64,000 nt of DNA from Oscheius tipulae (taxonomy: Eukaryota; Nematoda; Chromadorea; Rhabditida; Rhabditidae): the NCBI GenBank assembly GCA_037178975.1, contig JASJZH010000002.1:3844001-3908000 (forward strand), written 5' to 3'. The notes under the pieces are model-generated. The model worked only from the letters and a program-made list of their open reading frames with translations. It was not told the origin of the DNA and ran no database searches. The position numbers were made by a program, and so were the translations under genes. This document shows, piece after piece, positions 50,619 to 62,444 of this stretch; the first letter of the stretch is position 1; every line of letters starts with the position of its first letter.

Positions 50619-53600
50619 ATGCGACCTCTGGAGCGCTGTTTCCAGAAGTATGGGCAGCTCCTCGCCCGGCATCCGTGGCCCTTCATTGTTGGTCTTATTT
50701 TTTAACTTTTCTATCAAACCTTTTAAGATTGTCCCATCGCTGTTGACGATTTTCTCCTCCTACGGAATGCTCTATTTCCATAGTCAAGACGATATTTGGG
50801 ACATTTATGCTCCTTTGAATGGCCTGTCGAGGAAAGAGGAACAGGCACTGAAGCCTTTCGAATACGCCAGTGGAGCTCACCATCACAGGGCGAGTTTGAG
50901 TCGGATTTTAAAAAGAATCAGAGATTCAGATGCAAATTTTGGTGAATAGGAAAGACGACGGAAATTTATTAGAAAGACAAATTTTAAAAGAGATATCAGA
51001 CGCCCACAAAGTAAGTGAGCTTTCGTTCAGTAAACAAGTCTCAGTTTATTGTCGACAACGTGACGATGACCAATGGTCAACGAGAGTTTGTCTACAAAGA
51101 AGTCTGTGGGGTTTACTGTAACGAGAGTAATGCTGCCGTATTGGCCTTTCTACAGGTTTGGCCACTAGTATCAATGACAGTAAAGGCTTTCCAGACAGTG
51201 ATAGAGTCGAGAGGAGAGACAGCCTCCGTTCGATTGACATTCCCGAACGCTGAAGCGCTTCATAAGACAGTTTTCATTGGGCACTCTTTGGGAGATCTGA
51301 CTTACAAAAAAGAGCCGGCGGACGAGGTCGACGAGGCGAAACTCATCATTCTTCATTACATGGTAATTCTTGGGCCTCTTCCTGAAACACAGATCAAGGT
51401 TGACTTCACTTTGCCAAACGGTCGTGAACTCGCCAACAACTTTGAAATGCAGCTTCGAGAACTGTTCAACAGGTTCTCGGTTGAGTCTGAAGTCTTGAAA
51501 TACTCTTTGTTGAGTAGGACAAGGGAGCTGGAAGAGCAGAGGTACGTCTTACTTTAGTTTTCTTCCTATTGTTCCAGAAAAATCACGGTAGTTGCCATCC
51601 CGTTCCTTGGCCTCACAACGTTGGTTCTGACCGCGTTCATGCTCATCACTCTTATCGACTTCCCGTTGTATCGAAGTCAGCATTTCGAGGTAGCTAAACG
51701 TCAAACAGCCTAATACCTAAGCTTCAGTCCTTCATTGGGGTATTCTCTCCGGGAATGGCCTTGTGGACGACCGGAGGATTCCTCTTTTGGGCTGGATTCC
51801 CATTCAGCAACATTCTGACAGTGGTCCCATTTCTGGTTGTCACGATTGGTATTGATGACGCCTTCCTGGTCCTAGCCGGATGGCGGCAATCCACGTAACT
51901 TGTTCTTTTTGTGGTTTGACGTCTGTTTTCAAGTAAGGGAGCCAGCCTCGAACAGCGACTGGGAGAAGCTGTGGCCATTTCGGGGGCTTCTGTGACTGTC
52001 ACCTCTGTCACAGATTGTCTCAGCTTCGCCATCGGTCTCTTTTCCAATCTACCCGTGGTCCAACTGTTCTGTCTCTACACAACTGTGGCTCTCTTCGTCG
52101 ACTACGTCTACCAGATGACATTCTTCACAGCTCTGATGGGTATCATTGTTAGGAAACAGACCTCGCAAGATATGGAAAAGAGCCAGGAAAAGGTGAGAGC
52201 GTAGAGTGAATGTTTATTAGAAAGGAATCCAGGATGAAGTATCTTCGTTAGAAAAGTGGAAAGCAAAGATAAAAGAGATGTCATGGTTGTCCTTGATCTC
52301 AACTGGTCAAACTGAAAAATCGAGTCCTCAAGTTTCCAAGATTGACGACTATGTTTCTTGGTTACACACGACGACTGCACAAATCTTCGTGGGATCGCTG
52401 TTCCTCACACACATTTCGGTGCGTCTGACTTTTACTCTAGACTTTCAGGGAGGCAACACTTTTCAGTATGAGTTCTCAGTTCCCTTTTACCTTTTGAATA
52501 ATCTTTCCTCTTCCAGATCTGTTCCTACTATGCTACCGACGTAAACACTGACTTCGACATGGAAAACCTCTACTTGGCCGATTCCCCTCTGACAGACATT
52601 TCTAGAAAGATGCAGGTTGGATTTTTGCGGACATCCTTTCCATTTTCCTTAGGACTTCTTCCTCCGAGAAGCATTCATAGTCAACTTTGCTGTCATGCCT
52701 CTTCCCGACTTTTCCAATATGACTGTCCGCAACGATTTCGAGACCATGGTAGCCACGCTGGAATCTCTTCCGAACTTTGGCGGAGGACAGTCGAGTACAA
52801 ACATTTGGACAAGACAGTTCTCGAACGCGATAGCTTTCTGGGGTGAGGATGAGGGATTCTGGGATGGGACTGAACTTCTGAAGAACTATAGAGAGTACGG
52901 GATGGAGGACAAGTTTATCATTACTAGGTATCCTTCATATATTGTTGTTCTAAATTATCTTTAGGTCAACGGAAGAGGGAGAAGTAATGGAAGGCTTCTT
53001 CTTCTCCCACGCCTACCACAACATGTCCTCTTTCCTCGAGGTCGAGAAAATGATGGAGCAGAGAAGAGCTATTCTGGCCCAGTACCCACAGTTCAACATT
53101 TCCAGCCACCATCCTTTCGAAAAAGTTCCAACAGAATCCGCTGCCGCTGCCCCTTCAAACTTTATTCAAACCGTTGGTGAGTCATCAAAATTTTTAAGAG
53201 ACAACGACTTGTTGCAGTCTCTGCGGTCATCCTGATGTCAATTTTGGTCCTGCTATTCGTGATGAACCTAGAGGCGATCATTTCCGTTGTCGTCTCTATC
53301 ATCTCCATCTGTCTGGGAGTCATCGCCTATCTCCATTTGTGGGATGTTCATCTGGACGCGGTCTCGCTGATCTCCATTCTGATGAGTATCGGGTTCTCGG
53401 TCGACTACTCGGCCCATGTCTGCTACCACTACTTTGCTCATGCTGCAGAAGAGGTGAGGGGAGAAGAAAGGGTGTAAAAGAGAAGAGAGTTTGGCAGTTT
53501 AGATTGTAAGTATCCTCTTGCTTGTTTCTGGGATAAGCTGAGAAGCCACTACTTTTCTGACCCTTACAAATACTCTAGCTTGTATCTAGCTGCTGTAGCC

Positions 53601-53986
53601 CAGAGAAGGAACTTGATTTTCACATGTGCTCATCGCTGCTCCAGTAAAAGGTCCTTTCCAGACGAGTAGCAACTCTTCAATAGAAGACGGACAATCGAAC
53701 ACAAGCCTTCCACCAACCCACTCCCGAATAGTGTCCACCCTGAATGGTGTTGGTTGGCCAGTTGTCCAGAGCGGCTTCAGTACTGTCCTAGGTTCGTTCA
53801 TTCTGTTTCAGTTCACAACTAAATGAAGGAATGTTCCCTCTAATGTTCATCCAAGCCTACGTGGTAGCAGTCTTCTGGAAGACGGTCGTCCTTGTCAGTC
53901 TGCTCGGAATGTTACACGCGCTCTTGCTCCTCCCGGTCATCTTCATCTCGACCAACAATTTCAAACGGTTATTCTCTCACCGGTGA
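50619..53986 (+). CDS. Patched-related (PTR) sterol-sensing-domain membrane protein
   Basis: PTR proteins are RND-type 12-helix membrane proteins, expanded in nematodes, with roles in moulting, lipid or sterol handling and secretion. The ATG at 50619 begins MRPLERCFQKYGQLLARHPW and TM1 after it. The first extracellular loop has LLERQILKEISDAHK, FIVDNVTMTNGQ, VCGVYCNESNAAVLAFLQ. The sterol-sensing block follows: ITVVAIPFLGLTTLVLTAFM, SFIGVFSPGMALWTTGGFLF, and ILTVVPFLVVTIGIDDAFLV, where GIDDAF is the proton-relay-like signature. Then comes SVTDCLSFAIGLFSNLPVV. The second half repeats this plan, with ISILMSIGFSVDYSAHVCYH and FSTVLG leading into the last helices. It ends FSTNNF-like ISTNNFKRLFSHR at 53986. 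The second-half motif GFSVDYSAH retains the Asp. An early intron uses a GC donor. All halves are present, so the gene looks functional. Confidence 0.92.
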
Positions 53987-54131
53987 ATGTGTCTTTCCCC
54001 TTCTGTCTGTATATAATTTGGTGCTTTAAACAGAATGAAAGTTTTAAACGCAGCGTATCACATTTATCCCGTAGATGGACTGGTAGAATGAATATACAAA
54101 AATGGCCTCAGAAGACCCTTCGAAGTTCTCT

Positions 54132-54911
54132 TTACTTACAACATCGGCCCTTTCGTTGCGGGGTCTCATCGTCTACCAACTGGATGGTTCGCCGACCTGT
54201 TGGTGTCTCTGTGGCCCGATGAGAGTCTGTCTGTTGTTCCGACGACATCATCGCTATAATTGAAGGCCTGCATGGCTTGAGAGAAATACTCACTCCGACA
54301 CAAACTCTCAAAAACGTTTGAGATTCCGAGATTCTCTTTCGCCGAAGTCTCCATGTAGTCTGCTCCTACGGAAGCCGCATACCTAAAACTTATATTTGTC
54401 CTGAATCGCCTTCTTTTCTTACTCTTTAGCTTGATCAACCGGCACGCTTCTACTCTTCTCCAAGTCCAGCTTGTTTCCTACGATCAGAAGAGAACACGAC
54501 TCTCCCAGAGCTCTCTTTAGCTCCTTGATCCACATTTTCACCTTCTCAAAGGAACCCTGATCCGTGATGTCGTAGATCAGAAGAGCTCCATTGCTCCCAC
54601 TAAACTTCTTGATCATTTTGTTGGTTTTTGACTTGCCGATAGTAGATAGGACCCAAAGCGTGGTACTTTTCCTGTCCGGCCGTGTCCCAAATGTTCAATT
54701 CTACCTGTTCGCCGTCTACGTCTAACGATTTTGAGAGGAAAGAAGCCTACATTCTCGTAAGCTGATATTCTGATCGACTCACCTGAATAGTCGACAGATG
54801 TCGTGGACTGAACTTGTTTTCCACGTAGCGGAGCATTAGAGAAGACTTTCCCACAGCTCCTTCCCCCAAAAGGACCACTTTGAACCGATGTTCGGTGGCC
54901 ATTCTAGTCAT
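54132..54911 (-). CDS. RAB21: Rab21 small GTPase
   Basis: Rab21 controls endosomal traffic and integrin recycling. The frame from the ATG at 54911 (or 54902) reads [20 protein letters not shown], with the P-loop GEGAVGKS, then [17 protein letters not shown] as switch [19 protein letters not shown] is switch II, joined by a 37-base GC..AG intron to [13 protein letters not shown]. The base-binding motifs are [13 protein letters not shown] and ETSAKENLG. After a final intron the tail reads [20 protein letters not shown] and stops at 54132, giving the paired cysteines needed for prenylation. LGEG and [10 protein letters not shown] are diagnostic for Rab21. The gene begins 117 bases after the stop of cyclophilin H on the same strand, typical spacing for a nematode operon. 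Its ATG follows GTATTAG, a possible SL acceptor. Confidence 0.94.
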
Positions 54912-55027
54912 ACTAATACGAAATGTGCAAGCTTGAAGGAATGAGTGGATATGAACCACGTGCAAGACCAAAAATCGATAAGAGAACAAGTTAATATAGA
55001 TCAGATAACAAAATAAGGGGAAGAGAT

Positions 55028-55732
<705 letters not shown>

Positions 55733-56104
55733 CTCTGTAAGTGTAATGTAAAGAATCTTGATGAAAAATGGAGACAAATCAGAAGAGAAATCGAGGAAAT
55801 TAACAGAAAGTTCGAAAACTGTTTCAAAACCATCTATTGCTGCTGGGTTTTGGGATATAAACACACATTTCGCTGCAAGACACGAACTTAGGGAGTATCT
55901 ATCGGCTTTCAACAACTTGGACTTCAAAAATAAGGATAAAACAACAATAAAACAAGTGAAATATGAATGAATGCTGAGAACGGCCAGAGTTTCGGAAATT
56001 CGAACGCGCCTCTAATTGTAGCCACGCAAAATTGCGCACCTATTTTCTTGTTCACGAGGCCTTTTTGTAACTCTACCGGATTACAAAGAAATGTAGATAA
56101 AGTC
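55733..56104. other. Intergenic between C1GALT and cyclophilin H
   Basis: 372 bases, AT-rich, no gene. A same-strand gap of this size could be intra-operon or hold a separate promoter. Confidence 0.45.
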
Positions 56105-57262
56105 CTAGTTATTTTGTTTATTGTAAAAATATTTGTCAAGAATATGCATTTCCGCCGGTGTTCGGTAGTGGATGCTGACGAGAGAGCTGTTCAATTGAAA
56201 GTCGTCAGTCTTCAATGGGACAAAAGTCTCTTGAACTTTTTCAGAGTGATAGGCTTCGATTCCCAGGTTCCGTAAACATCTGAAAGAGGCTATTGAAAAG
56301 TTGAAAGAGTATCTACCTAGCCAAACCAGCGTCTTCATTGGCATCAAAGGGACAAATATCTGGATTTCTGTAGGCTTGTTCCACAAATAGCTTCAAGGCT
56401 GCCTTCGAAAGTGCATAACCCGATCCGCCAGAGTGATATCGTCCGTACTAAAGCTTTTATACAAAGTTCTAACTAGACTGACCGTTGCATGATCCCACAA
56501 ATACCCGATATAGTACGGCTTTTCTGGATCAAAGTGTTTCAGCAGATCCTTGAGGTTGTCCACCATCAGATAAGTGTCATCATCTGCCTATATTTAGTTA
56601 TGAGGAGTTGAAAAAACAATTACCTTGAAGTACCAGTCAAAGTCCTTCGATATCTCGTGGTAGGCATACCAGAACCCTTCGATGGTTTTGTAGAAAAGTT
56701 GTCCGTAAGAATCGTCCATACCGGCGAATATTGTCCGATAGGGAATGCTGTTGTCGGACAAGGGTGATGTCACAAAGAATTCGCCGTGGTCACATCGCTT
56801 GAGCCATGTGGCATTGACTGCTGGGACCTAGAATCTGGGTATGGTACCCCTGGAGTTGTTTCTGCGATTTTAGGGGGCGAGCAAGAAGTCGAGCCGACTG
56901 AGTTAGACTCATCCTGATCGCAACTGTACATAACTTTTGGAACGAGTTTGATGAACCTAACCAAACCCACAAGAAAGCGTCGGAAAAAGTAACTTACCCT
57001 TATGTTGTAGTATGCTTCTCCAGTCAAAACCCAGCAGAAGAGTCTCCCAGACTTTGGCAAGTTCTCAGCGGCTGTCGAGGCTGTCACCTCTCCTTTATTC
57101 TTCCAGTACTCGGAATAGGCTGGCGTGCTCCGTTTCACATGGATCACATTGTAGCAGACAATTGTAGCTATGACCAAAAGAACGATAACTATTCTGATCT
57201 CAAAAACTGGGAACATTTGTAGGAGTAGAGCAAAGATTACCTTGAATTTTTGAACGCAGCAT
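56105..57262 (-). CDS. C1GALT1: Core 1 beta-1,3-galactosyltransferase (C1GALT1 type)
   Basis: Adds galactose to GalNAc-Ser/Thr to form the T antigen of O-glycans in the Golgi. The ATG at 57262 reads MLRSKIQ, and after a 35-base intron VFEIRIVIVLLVIATIVCYN, giving a short cytoplasmic tail and one membrane anchor. The stem leads to LFCWVLTGEAYYNIR. After an intron of about 160 bases comes VPAVNATWLKRCDHGEFFVT. Conserved catalytic blocks are FYKTIEGFWYAYHEI, DFDWYFKADDDTYLMVDNL with the D-x-D metal site, YIGYLWD and GRYHSGGSGYALSKAALKLF, then EDAGLARCLRNLGIEA. The C-terminal part ends SIHYRTPAEMHILDKYFYN before the stop at 56105. Size (about 330 residues) and order match the family. An internal open frame at 56.83-56.99 kb lies in the intron and is not coding in my model. 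Confidence 0.92.
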
Positions 57263-57805
57263 TTTAGCCCAGGTTCGCAGTGTGATCAGCAGATTGGCAC
57301 GGGGATAACAGGACGCTCGTTCCCTTAGGGTTCGTTTCCTCTTTATCGAGATGATCATGAACTATCTCAGCTATTTCCAGACGTTTGTCTGCTAAAAATC
57401 AAGAAAGATTACTGACAGACAGAGTTTGTAGAAGAAGAAGACGTCACTGCTGCCAGTTTCCAAGGCAGCATGTTCTCTATTGGGCAAGTCCAAATTATTC
57501 ATAAACCAAAGCACAATCGAACCAAACTTTTTTGCTCTCATCGAACCCATGTGGCTCTGAATATATATTGCAGTACTGATCGAACTGTCCAGACTCTTGT
57601 TTCGGTAGTCTCTTCAGTTGGGGTTACTAGTTCTGCAAGTGAGACTACCTCGCAACATAGTATATTCTCCTTCTTTTTGGCCAACTCATCTTCGCGTTTC
57701 TACTCACGTGTGTTCAAATCTCCCACCTCCATCTGTTCTCACGGATCTGATCAAGTCGGGCTTTCACAATGATCCTGAACTTGGTCTGACAGTCTCTTCT
57801 CAGAA
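57263..57805. promoter_or_regulatory. Divergent intergenic region, C1GALT and DUF268 genes
   Basis: 543 bases between two opposite start codons. TCTTCTCAG sits just before the DUF268 ATG, consistent with an intron or SL acceptor. No gene supported. Confidence 0.45.
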
Positions 57806-59235
57806 ATGCTACTCCGCTATTTCAACATCTCTTCCTATCCAAGAAGTTCCAGAGCTAATCCCCTTCAGCTAGTCTCTTCTATTCTGCTAACATTACTTCT
57901 GCTCTTTAGTCGCTGGTCAAAAAGTCTGGAGATGTCAGAACAAGACTACATTTGGTCTGTAGCTGTTAACGACTGGATCAGCGACTTTGAGTGAGTATAC
58001 TCGAATCAAAACAGAGGTACAATTAAGACCTCCGTTCGAGACAGTTTTCGGTTCGCGAGACTTTGTCGAAGCACAAAATGAAATATTCGAACCTCTTGGC
58101 TACAAATTGAAGGAAAGAACTGTCATTCCGAAGTTGGATTATACTAAACCTCTTCATTGTTCTCAGGTTAGTCAAAAAAGATTTGGCTCTCTCCCAATAA
58201 AAGGGGGCGTAGTAAATAACAGGATGCGTCGTCAGTAAAGGGGATGTCAAAACTTTTTTGCTTTTTTGCACTCCTTTGGTTGGTTTGACCATATTTGTGA
58301 CTAAACACAGCACCAGCTTGTCGGAAGGCCTGTTTTGTCAAACAGCTATGTCCCCTCCCCCTCCCCATTGAGAGAGAGAACCAAAAATTCAGTTCAAACG
58401 GTTTAGGTGTTCACCAAAAGTGCCGAAGGACTACCGTCGATGAAGACGATTCCTTATCACTTATACGGCCCTTACAGCCTCAATGGATATGTCAGAATTG
58501 TGAAGGTTGTAGATTTTAACTTTGATCGAAATGGAAGTCATAATTTTAGGAGAGACCAGGGGAATACAGTCAGGATCCAAAAACTCTCCAAGCACTACGC
58601 TACAAGCAAAGGAGACAGAAAGAATGTACTATATCTCTCTTTCCGCTTAGGATTTTCAATTCAGATGAGCTCTATCAAAAGATGAAAGAGATCCATATAA
58701 AAGGACATACCATTTTGGCAGTTGGACTGAAACCCGACTCCGAGGTTCGACTCCTCTTGGAACAAGAAGCCTCTCACGAGCTAGACATTGAAGTTAGCGA
58801 AGACATTGACCATCTTCCAAGGTAGTTGGGTCGCTTTATTGAGTAAAATAAGCTCAGTGGCAGTGGTGACTATGACCTCATAACATTCTTCTCTTCCTTG
58901 GAAAAGGCCGGCGTCACTAGATTACTGGACCCTTTTGGTGACTTAACTTTAATGAAAAAACTACGCTGTTTTCTTGCTCCGGACGGTTGTTTTACTTGAT
59001 GGCAAGTAACTACTTCCATTTAGGCCTGCTTATAGTCCGGATCCCAATCGGTTACGACCTGCTTTTCTGGAACCAGAAGAGGGTGTACGGAAGAGCCCGA
59101 ATCGGTCTTCTAATGGCCGGATTCGATATTGTGGATATTGTTCGACATAGCTATTCTGTGAAATCAAGTCTGGATCTTTTTAGACCTCCTACAGAAATAG
59201 GAATCGGTGTTATTTTTGTGTTAAGAAAACGATGA
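57806..59235 (+). CDS. DUF268 family protein (Caenorhabditis-type, methyltransferase-like fold)
   Basis: The ATG at 57806 begins MLLRYFNISSYPRSSR and a likely membrane anchor LQLVSSILLTLLLLFSRW, so a type II membrane protein is likely. Later exons read RPPFETVFGSRDFVEAQNEI, GYVRIVK, and ILAVGLKPDSEVRLLLEQEA. The strongest block is YDLITFFSSLEKAGVTRLLD with FGDLTLMKKLRCFLAPDGCF, then RIPIGYDLLFWNQKRVYGRA and RIGLLMAGFDIVD. This matches the DUF268 pattern of a 'SSVEHDGLGRYGDP..GDLEAMRKI..LKPGG' core, which resembles a Rossmann methyltransferase. The usual HDGLGRYGDP is altered to KAGVTRLLDPF. The activity is unknown. Ends VIFVLRKR at 59235. An intron at about 58.17-58.40 kb is longer than most. 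Confidence 0.8.
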
Positions 59236-59508
59236 ACATTAATAAAGTTATCTTCGAGGGATTCTACGCGAAATAAGACGCCGCGCATATTACATGACAC
59301 CCGTATCTCGATGTCTCTCGTGAAAAAATCTGAGTTATCTTCGAGCAGCGACTTTCAATTTCGTTTTTCCTTGGTCGGTTGGTCTAGAGATCAGGAGAGA
59401 GGGTGAGAGATCACGGGCAAGGCTGCAGGACTATTTTTGTGGTGACATCTTTTGTTTTGTCTACCTAATGAATATACAGGGTAAAGCGTGTGGGTTGTTA
59501 TAATATTG

Positions 59509-60400
59509 TACAGGGTGGGCCATAATTACGTTGACAAGGTAAAAGTGTTGAGAACAAAAATAGAGCACAACTAAAAAATTCACCATAAAAGTCTTATTCT
59601 TAACAAAAAACTAAACATAAGTGTACGTTAAAGTTCAATCAGCATCGACACAGGCCTCAAGACGTTTGACGGAGGCGTCGACGGTGGCACGGAGGAAGGC
59701 ATCATCGAGCTCACTCCAGGCCTTTTTCAAGGATTTCTTCAGCGAATTGATGTCCAGATGGGGTTTAGAGCATGCCTTGGACTCGAGAAAGCTTCAGATT
59801 GAGTAGTCCATTGGATTGAAGTCAGGGGGTGACGGTGGTCATTGATTGAAGGTAACGAAGTCCGGGAAGTTCTGCTGGCACCAGTTCTGGACGGCGTTGT
59901 GCTTGTGGGCGGGCGTCCCATCTTGTTGGAAGCACCAATGTCTTTTCATGAAGTGTTTCTTGGCCCAGGGCAAAAGTTGAGTCCTCAGCATATCGAGATA
60001 ATTGTTTCCATTGACTTCGATTCCCTGTGGAACGAAGATGAGAGGCGTCTTTCCATCTGAGGTGATTCCGGCAAAGACCATCACACTTTTCGAATAACCA
60101 GTTCGCTGTACGGTCACATTTGGCTGAGAAATCGCGTAGACTCTATCATTTTGCTTGTTCAGAGCCTGTTCGATGGTGAACACCTTCTCATCTGTGAAGA
60201 GAATCGTCTGATGAGCTCCATTCTTGAAACGTCTGTTCTTGAAACGTCTATCCCAAAGACTTGGATCTTGAAATCGTCGCCAATACAAGTTGCCTGGATA
60301 CATTTAGCCGCCTCGAAATGTCGCATGCCGGGATTTATTCACAATAAAGTGAGACGATTGATGCACGATGGGGCGACAGTTTCGTCATTCTGAAAGTTAG
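59509..60400 (-). mobile_element. Truncated mariner-superfamily (DD37D-like) transposon
   Basis: The left end carries TACAGGGTGGGCCATAATTA, the common mariner-type terminal sequence, preceded by TTG. A matching inverted end was not found near 60.4 kb, so the right end seems lost. The inside holds the remains of a minus-strand transposase. Confidence 0.78.
59639..60387 (-). pseudogene. Transposase remnant, mariner DD37D-like
   Basis: The start MTKLSPHRASIVSLYCE and a helix-turn-helix DISRRLNVSRQLVLATI are recognisable but are followed by stops and an internal deletion of the rest of the DNA-binding region. The catalytic domain is better kept: ILFTDEKVFTIE (first Asp), GYSKSVMVFAGITSDGK, WCFQQDGTPAHKHNAVQNWC (second Asp) and DFNPMDYSI (third Asp, 37 residues later by count). 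Two in-frame TGA codons stand where Trp is expected (before PPSPPDFN and after DYSI). The end reads RLEACVDAD. A direct duplication of the 14-base phrase CGTTTCAAGAA..G occurs near 60.23 kb. Not functional. Confidence 0.82.
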
Positions 60401-62444
60401 GACCTATAATGCAAAAACAATTGGAAGTATAGTAAAAAACAAAATTATTAAACAAAATGGGTCATCATGGTCTTTTTCGAATTAGACACAGAGAACTGTG
60501 GATGACAGTAAACACTCCGTGACAGGGATTCCAGACTCACCGCTCTGAACATGTCCTACCTGCCCTGTCTCTCTGTTTTTGAGCAAATGAATAGATGTTT
60601 CTACCTGATAAAGTGAGGCAGTGATTAGAGGCTCAAGGAATTTAGGGAGGGACAAATTATTTTCACCTCATTTCTTCATTTCTAGCTTAGTTGAAAATCC
60701 TTATTGGACTTGAATTTGAGAGAAGGCTCCCTATCCACAGCCCTCACATTTTGAGTTCAATTCAAATCTCAACCTGTCTATGAGTAGGAAACTGATAGAA
60801 TATTCAATCGGGAAAGTTGTTTTCGGCAAACCGATATATTCTCTCATCGATGCCGAATAAATGTTCGTTTCCCTTTGGTTCTATGAAGTCTTAGTTCCTG
60901 TTGCCAACGTTTGCCTTGACTGATATTTTCACTGACTGTTTTGCCGACTATGTGCCATTCACAATATATGTCCCACATATGTCTTATTTTTTTTTAAATT
61001 TGTATGTCTATTTTTGAGCCGTTTTCGTCACATACCATCTACACTTGGTAACTATTCATTCTTTCTAAAATGACTCTCCACTTACCAATCTCTTACTACC
61101 AAAGTACAATGGTGTCCGTCCGACCGTCTGTGCGTTACCACGAGAAAAAAAAGCTGGCAAGTCATGGCATATCAAGAATTAAGTTGACAAGCCAGCTTTT
61201 GAGGAAATTTGGGAGCTTAGGCTATTGGAGAGGCGGCGCAGCCGCCAGCTGTCAACGCTAAGTCAAGACTAAGGGACGGCGAAGTGATCGTAGGCGGCTG
61301 GTGGCTGTAATTCACAGTAATCACTAAAGCAGAAGGTTCGGTTTTTAAACTCTTTCCCTGAATACCATAATAGCCACTGATCCTCTTCAATGAACCCACA
61401 GTGTGCCTTTGACTCTGTTGGACGGAGTGTTGCGTCGCCTTCTTAATCTTTTACTTTTGTTTTTTTTCTACTGTAGCGCTGTCTGTAGTGCTAAAAGAGG
61501 GATATTGTACGCCGCTACACAACTTCGGGTTCATTCTCTTGCGAGGAAGTTGATCGTACCGTCATCTGAATCAGTTTGACTGTATCATATGATGGAATAT
61601 TGCTTTACAGTCGTCTAATTTGTTCTCTAGCAAACGCTAGCGTGGTTATTTTTGTTATGTTCTCTCAAGAGTTGCAAAGACAGTTAGTATACTTTTTTTT
61701 CACATGTAACCAGATTGAACCTGTTACAACAATCAGCAGTTGACTGCGAGAAGAACTTCCAAGTTTTAGCGTAAATTTAGTGTACGAATCTATGTTCTGC
61801 GGCAAAAAGGACAATATTCTAGCCACAACTGAATTGTTAGCCTAATTCTTGATAACTTTAGATATGGCAGCTCAGGTTCGAGGCCACGGACAACCTCTGA
61901 CACAACCAGACGCCATGAAACTTTAATAGTTTTGCTGTCAGGTTTCATCGTTTTTCACAAACTTTAAAAACTTTCCTATCGAAAGGATTAAAAATGGGAA
62001 AATCAGGAGCCGAGATGGTAGAAGGTTGTTTGAGGGCCATGAAAATGCATGAAAGGTGAAAAGTATAATTTTTGTATAGTAGGAATACGCAACGAAAAAT
62101 GAACGCGTGAACTCTGTCGGAAAAAGCAACGCGGTGTGAACTATACACGATAATTTGTGAACTAACTAATTCATTTAAAAAAAAATAACGACAGCAGTTA
62201 TGTTCCGCTATAAAAGAAGGTTATTTATTGATGACTACCGAACAATTTGTATCGTTCTGTTTTTCCAGTGTTCCAGTGCTCTTTTTGTTTGCGAAACACC
62301 CTGAGACAGCAGCCACCTTCTTTGGATCATGGAAATAGTCGATCAAGATAACCAAGAAGATTGGTATTCTGATCTTCAGTACTCTATATTTTTTTTCTCT
62401 CTTTTGTCTTTCCCATTGTTCTTTTGTCACATTGTTTCAGGGCA
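60401..62444. other. Intergenic, upstream of the DUF288 gene
   Basis: No supported gene in about 2 kb. It holds copy 2 of the dispersed repeat and AT-rich, low-complexity sequence. Confidence 0.5.
61091..61300 (+). repeat. Dispersed repeat, copy 2
   Basis: Partner of the copy at 44528-44730, sharing TGGTGTCCGTC, GACAAG.CAG, GGCG.AGCC and GTCAAGACTAA in order. This copy also has a hairpin: AAAAGCTGGC at 61149-61158 pairs with GCCAGCTTTT at 61191-61200, with a 32-base loop. Confidence 0.55.

Noticed and set aside
56790-56995. Open frame rich in Ser and Pro inside the C1GALT gene
   Set aside because: Joining NIR directly to VPAVNATWLKRC gives the family spacing, so this stretch is an intron.
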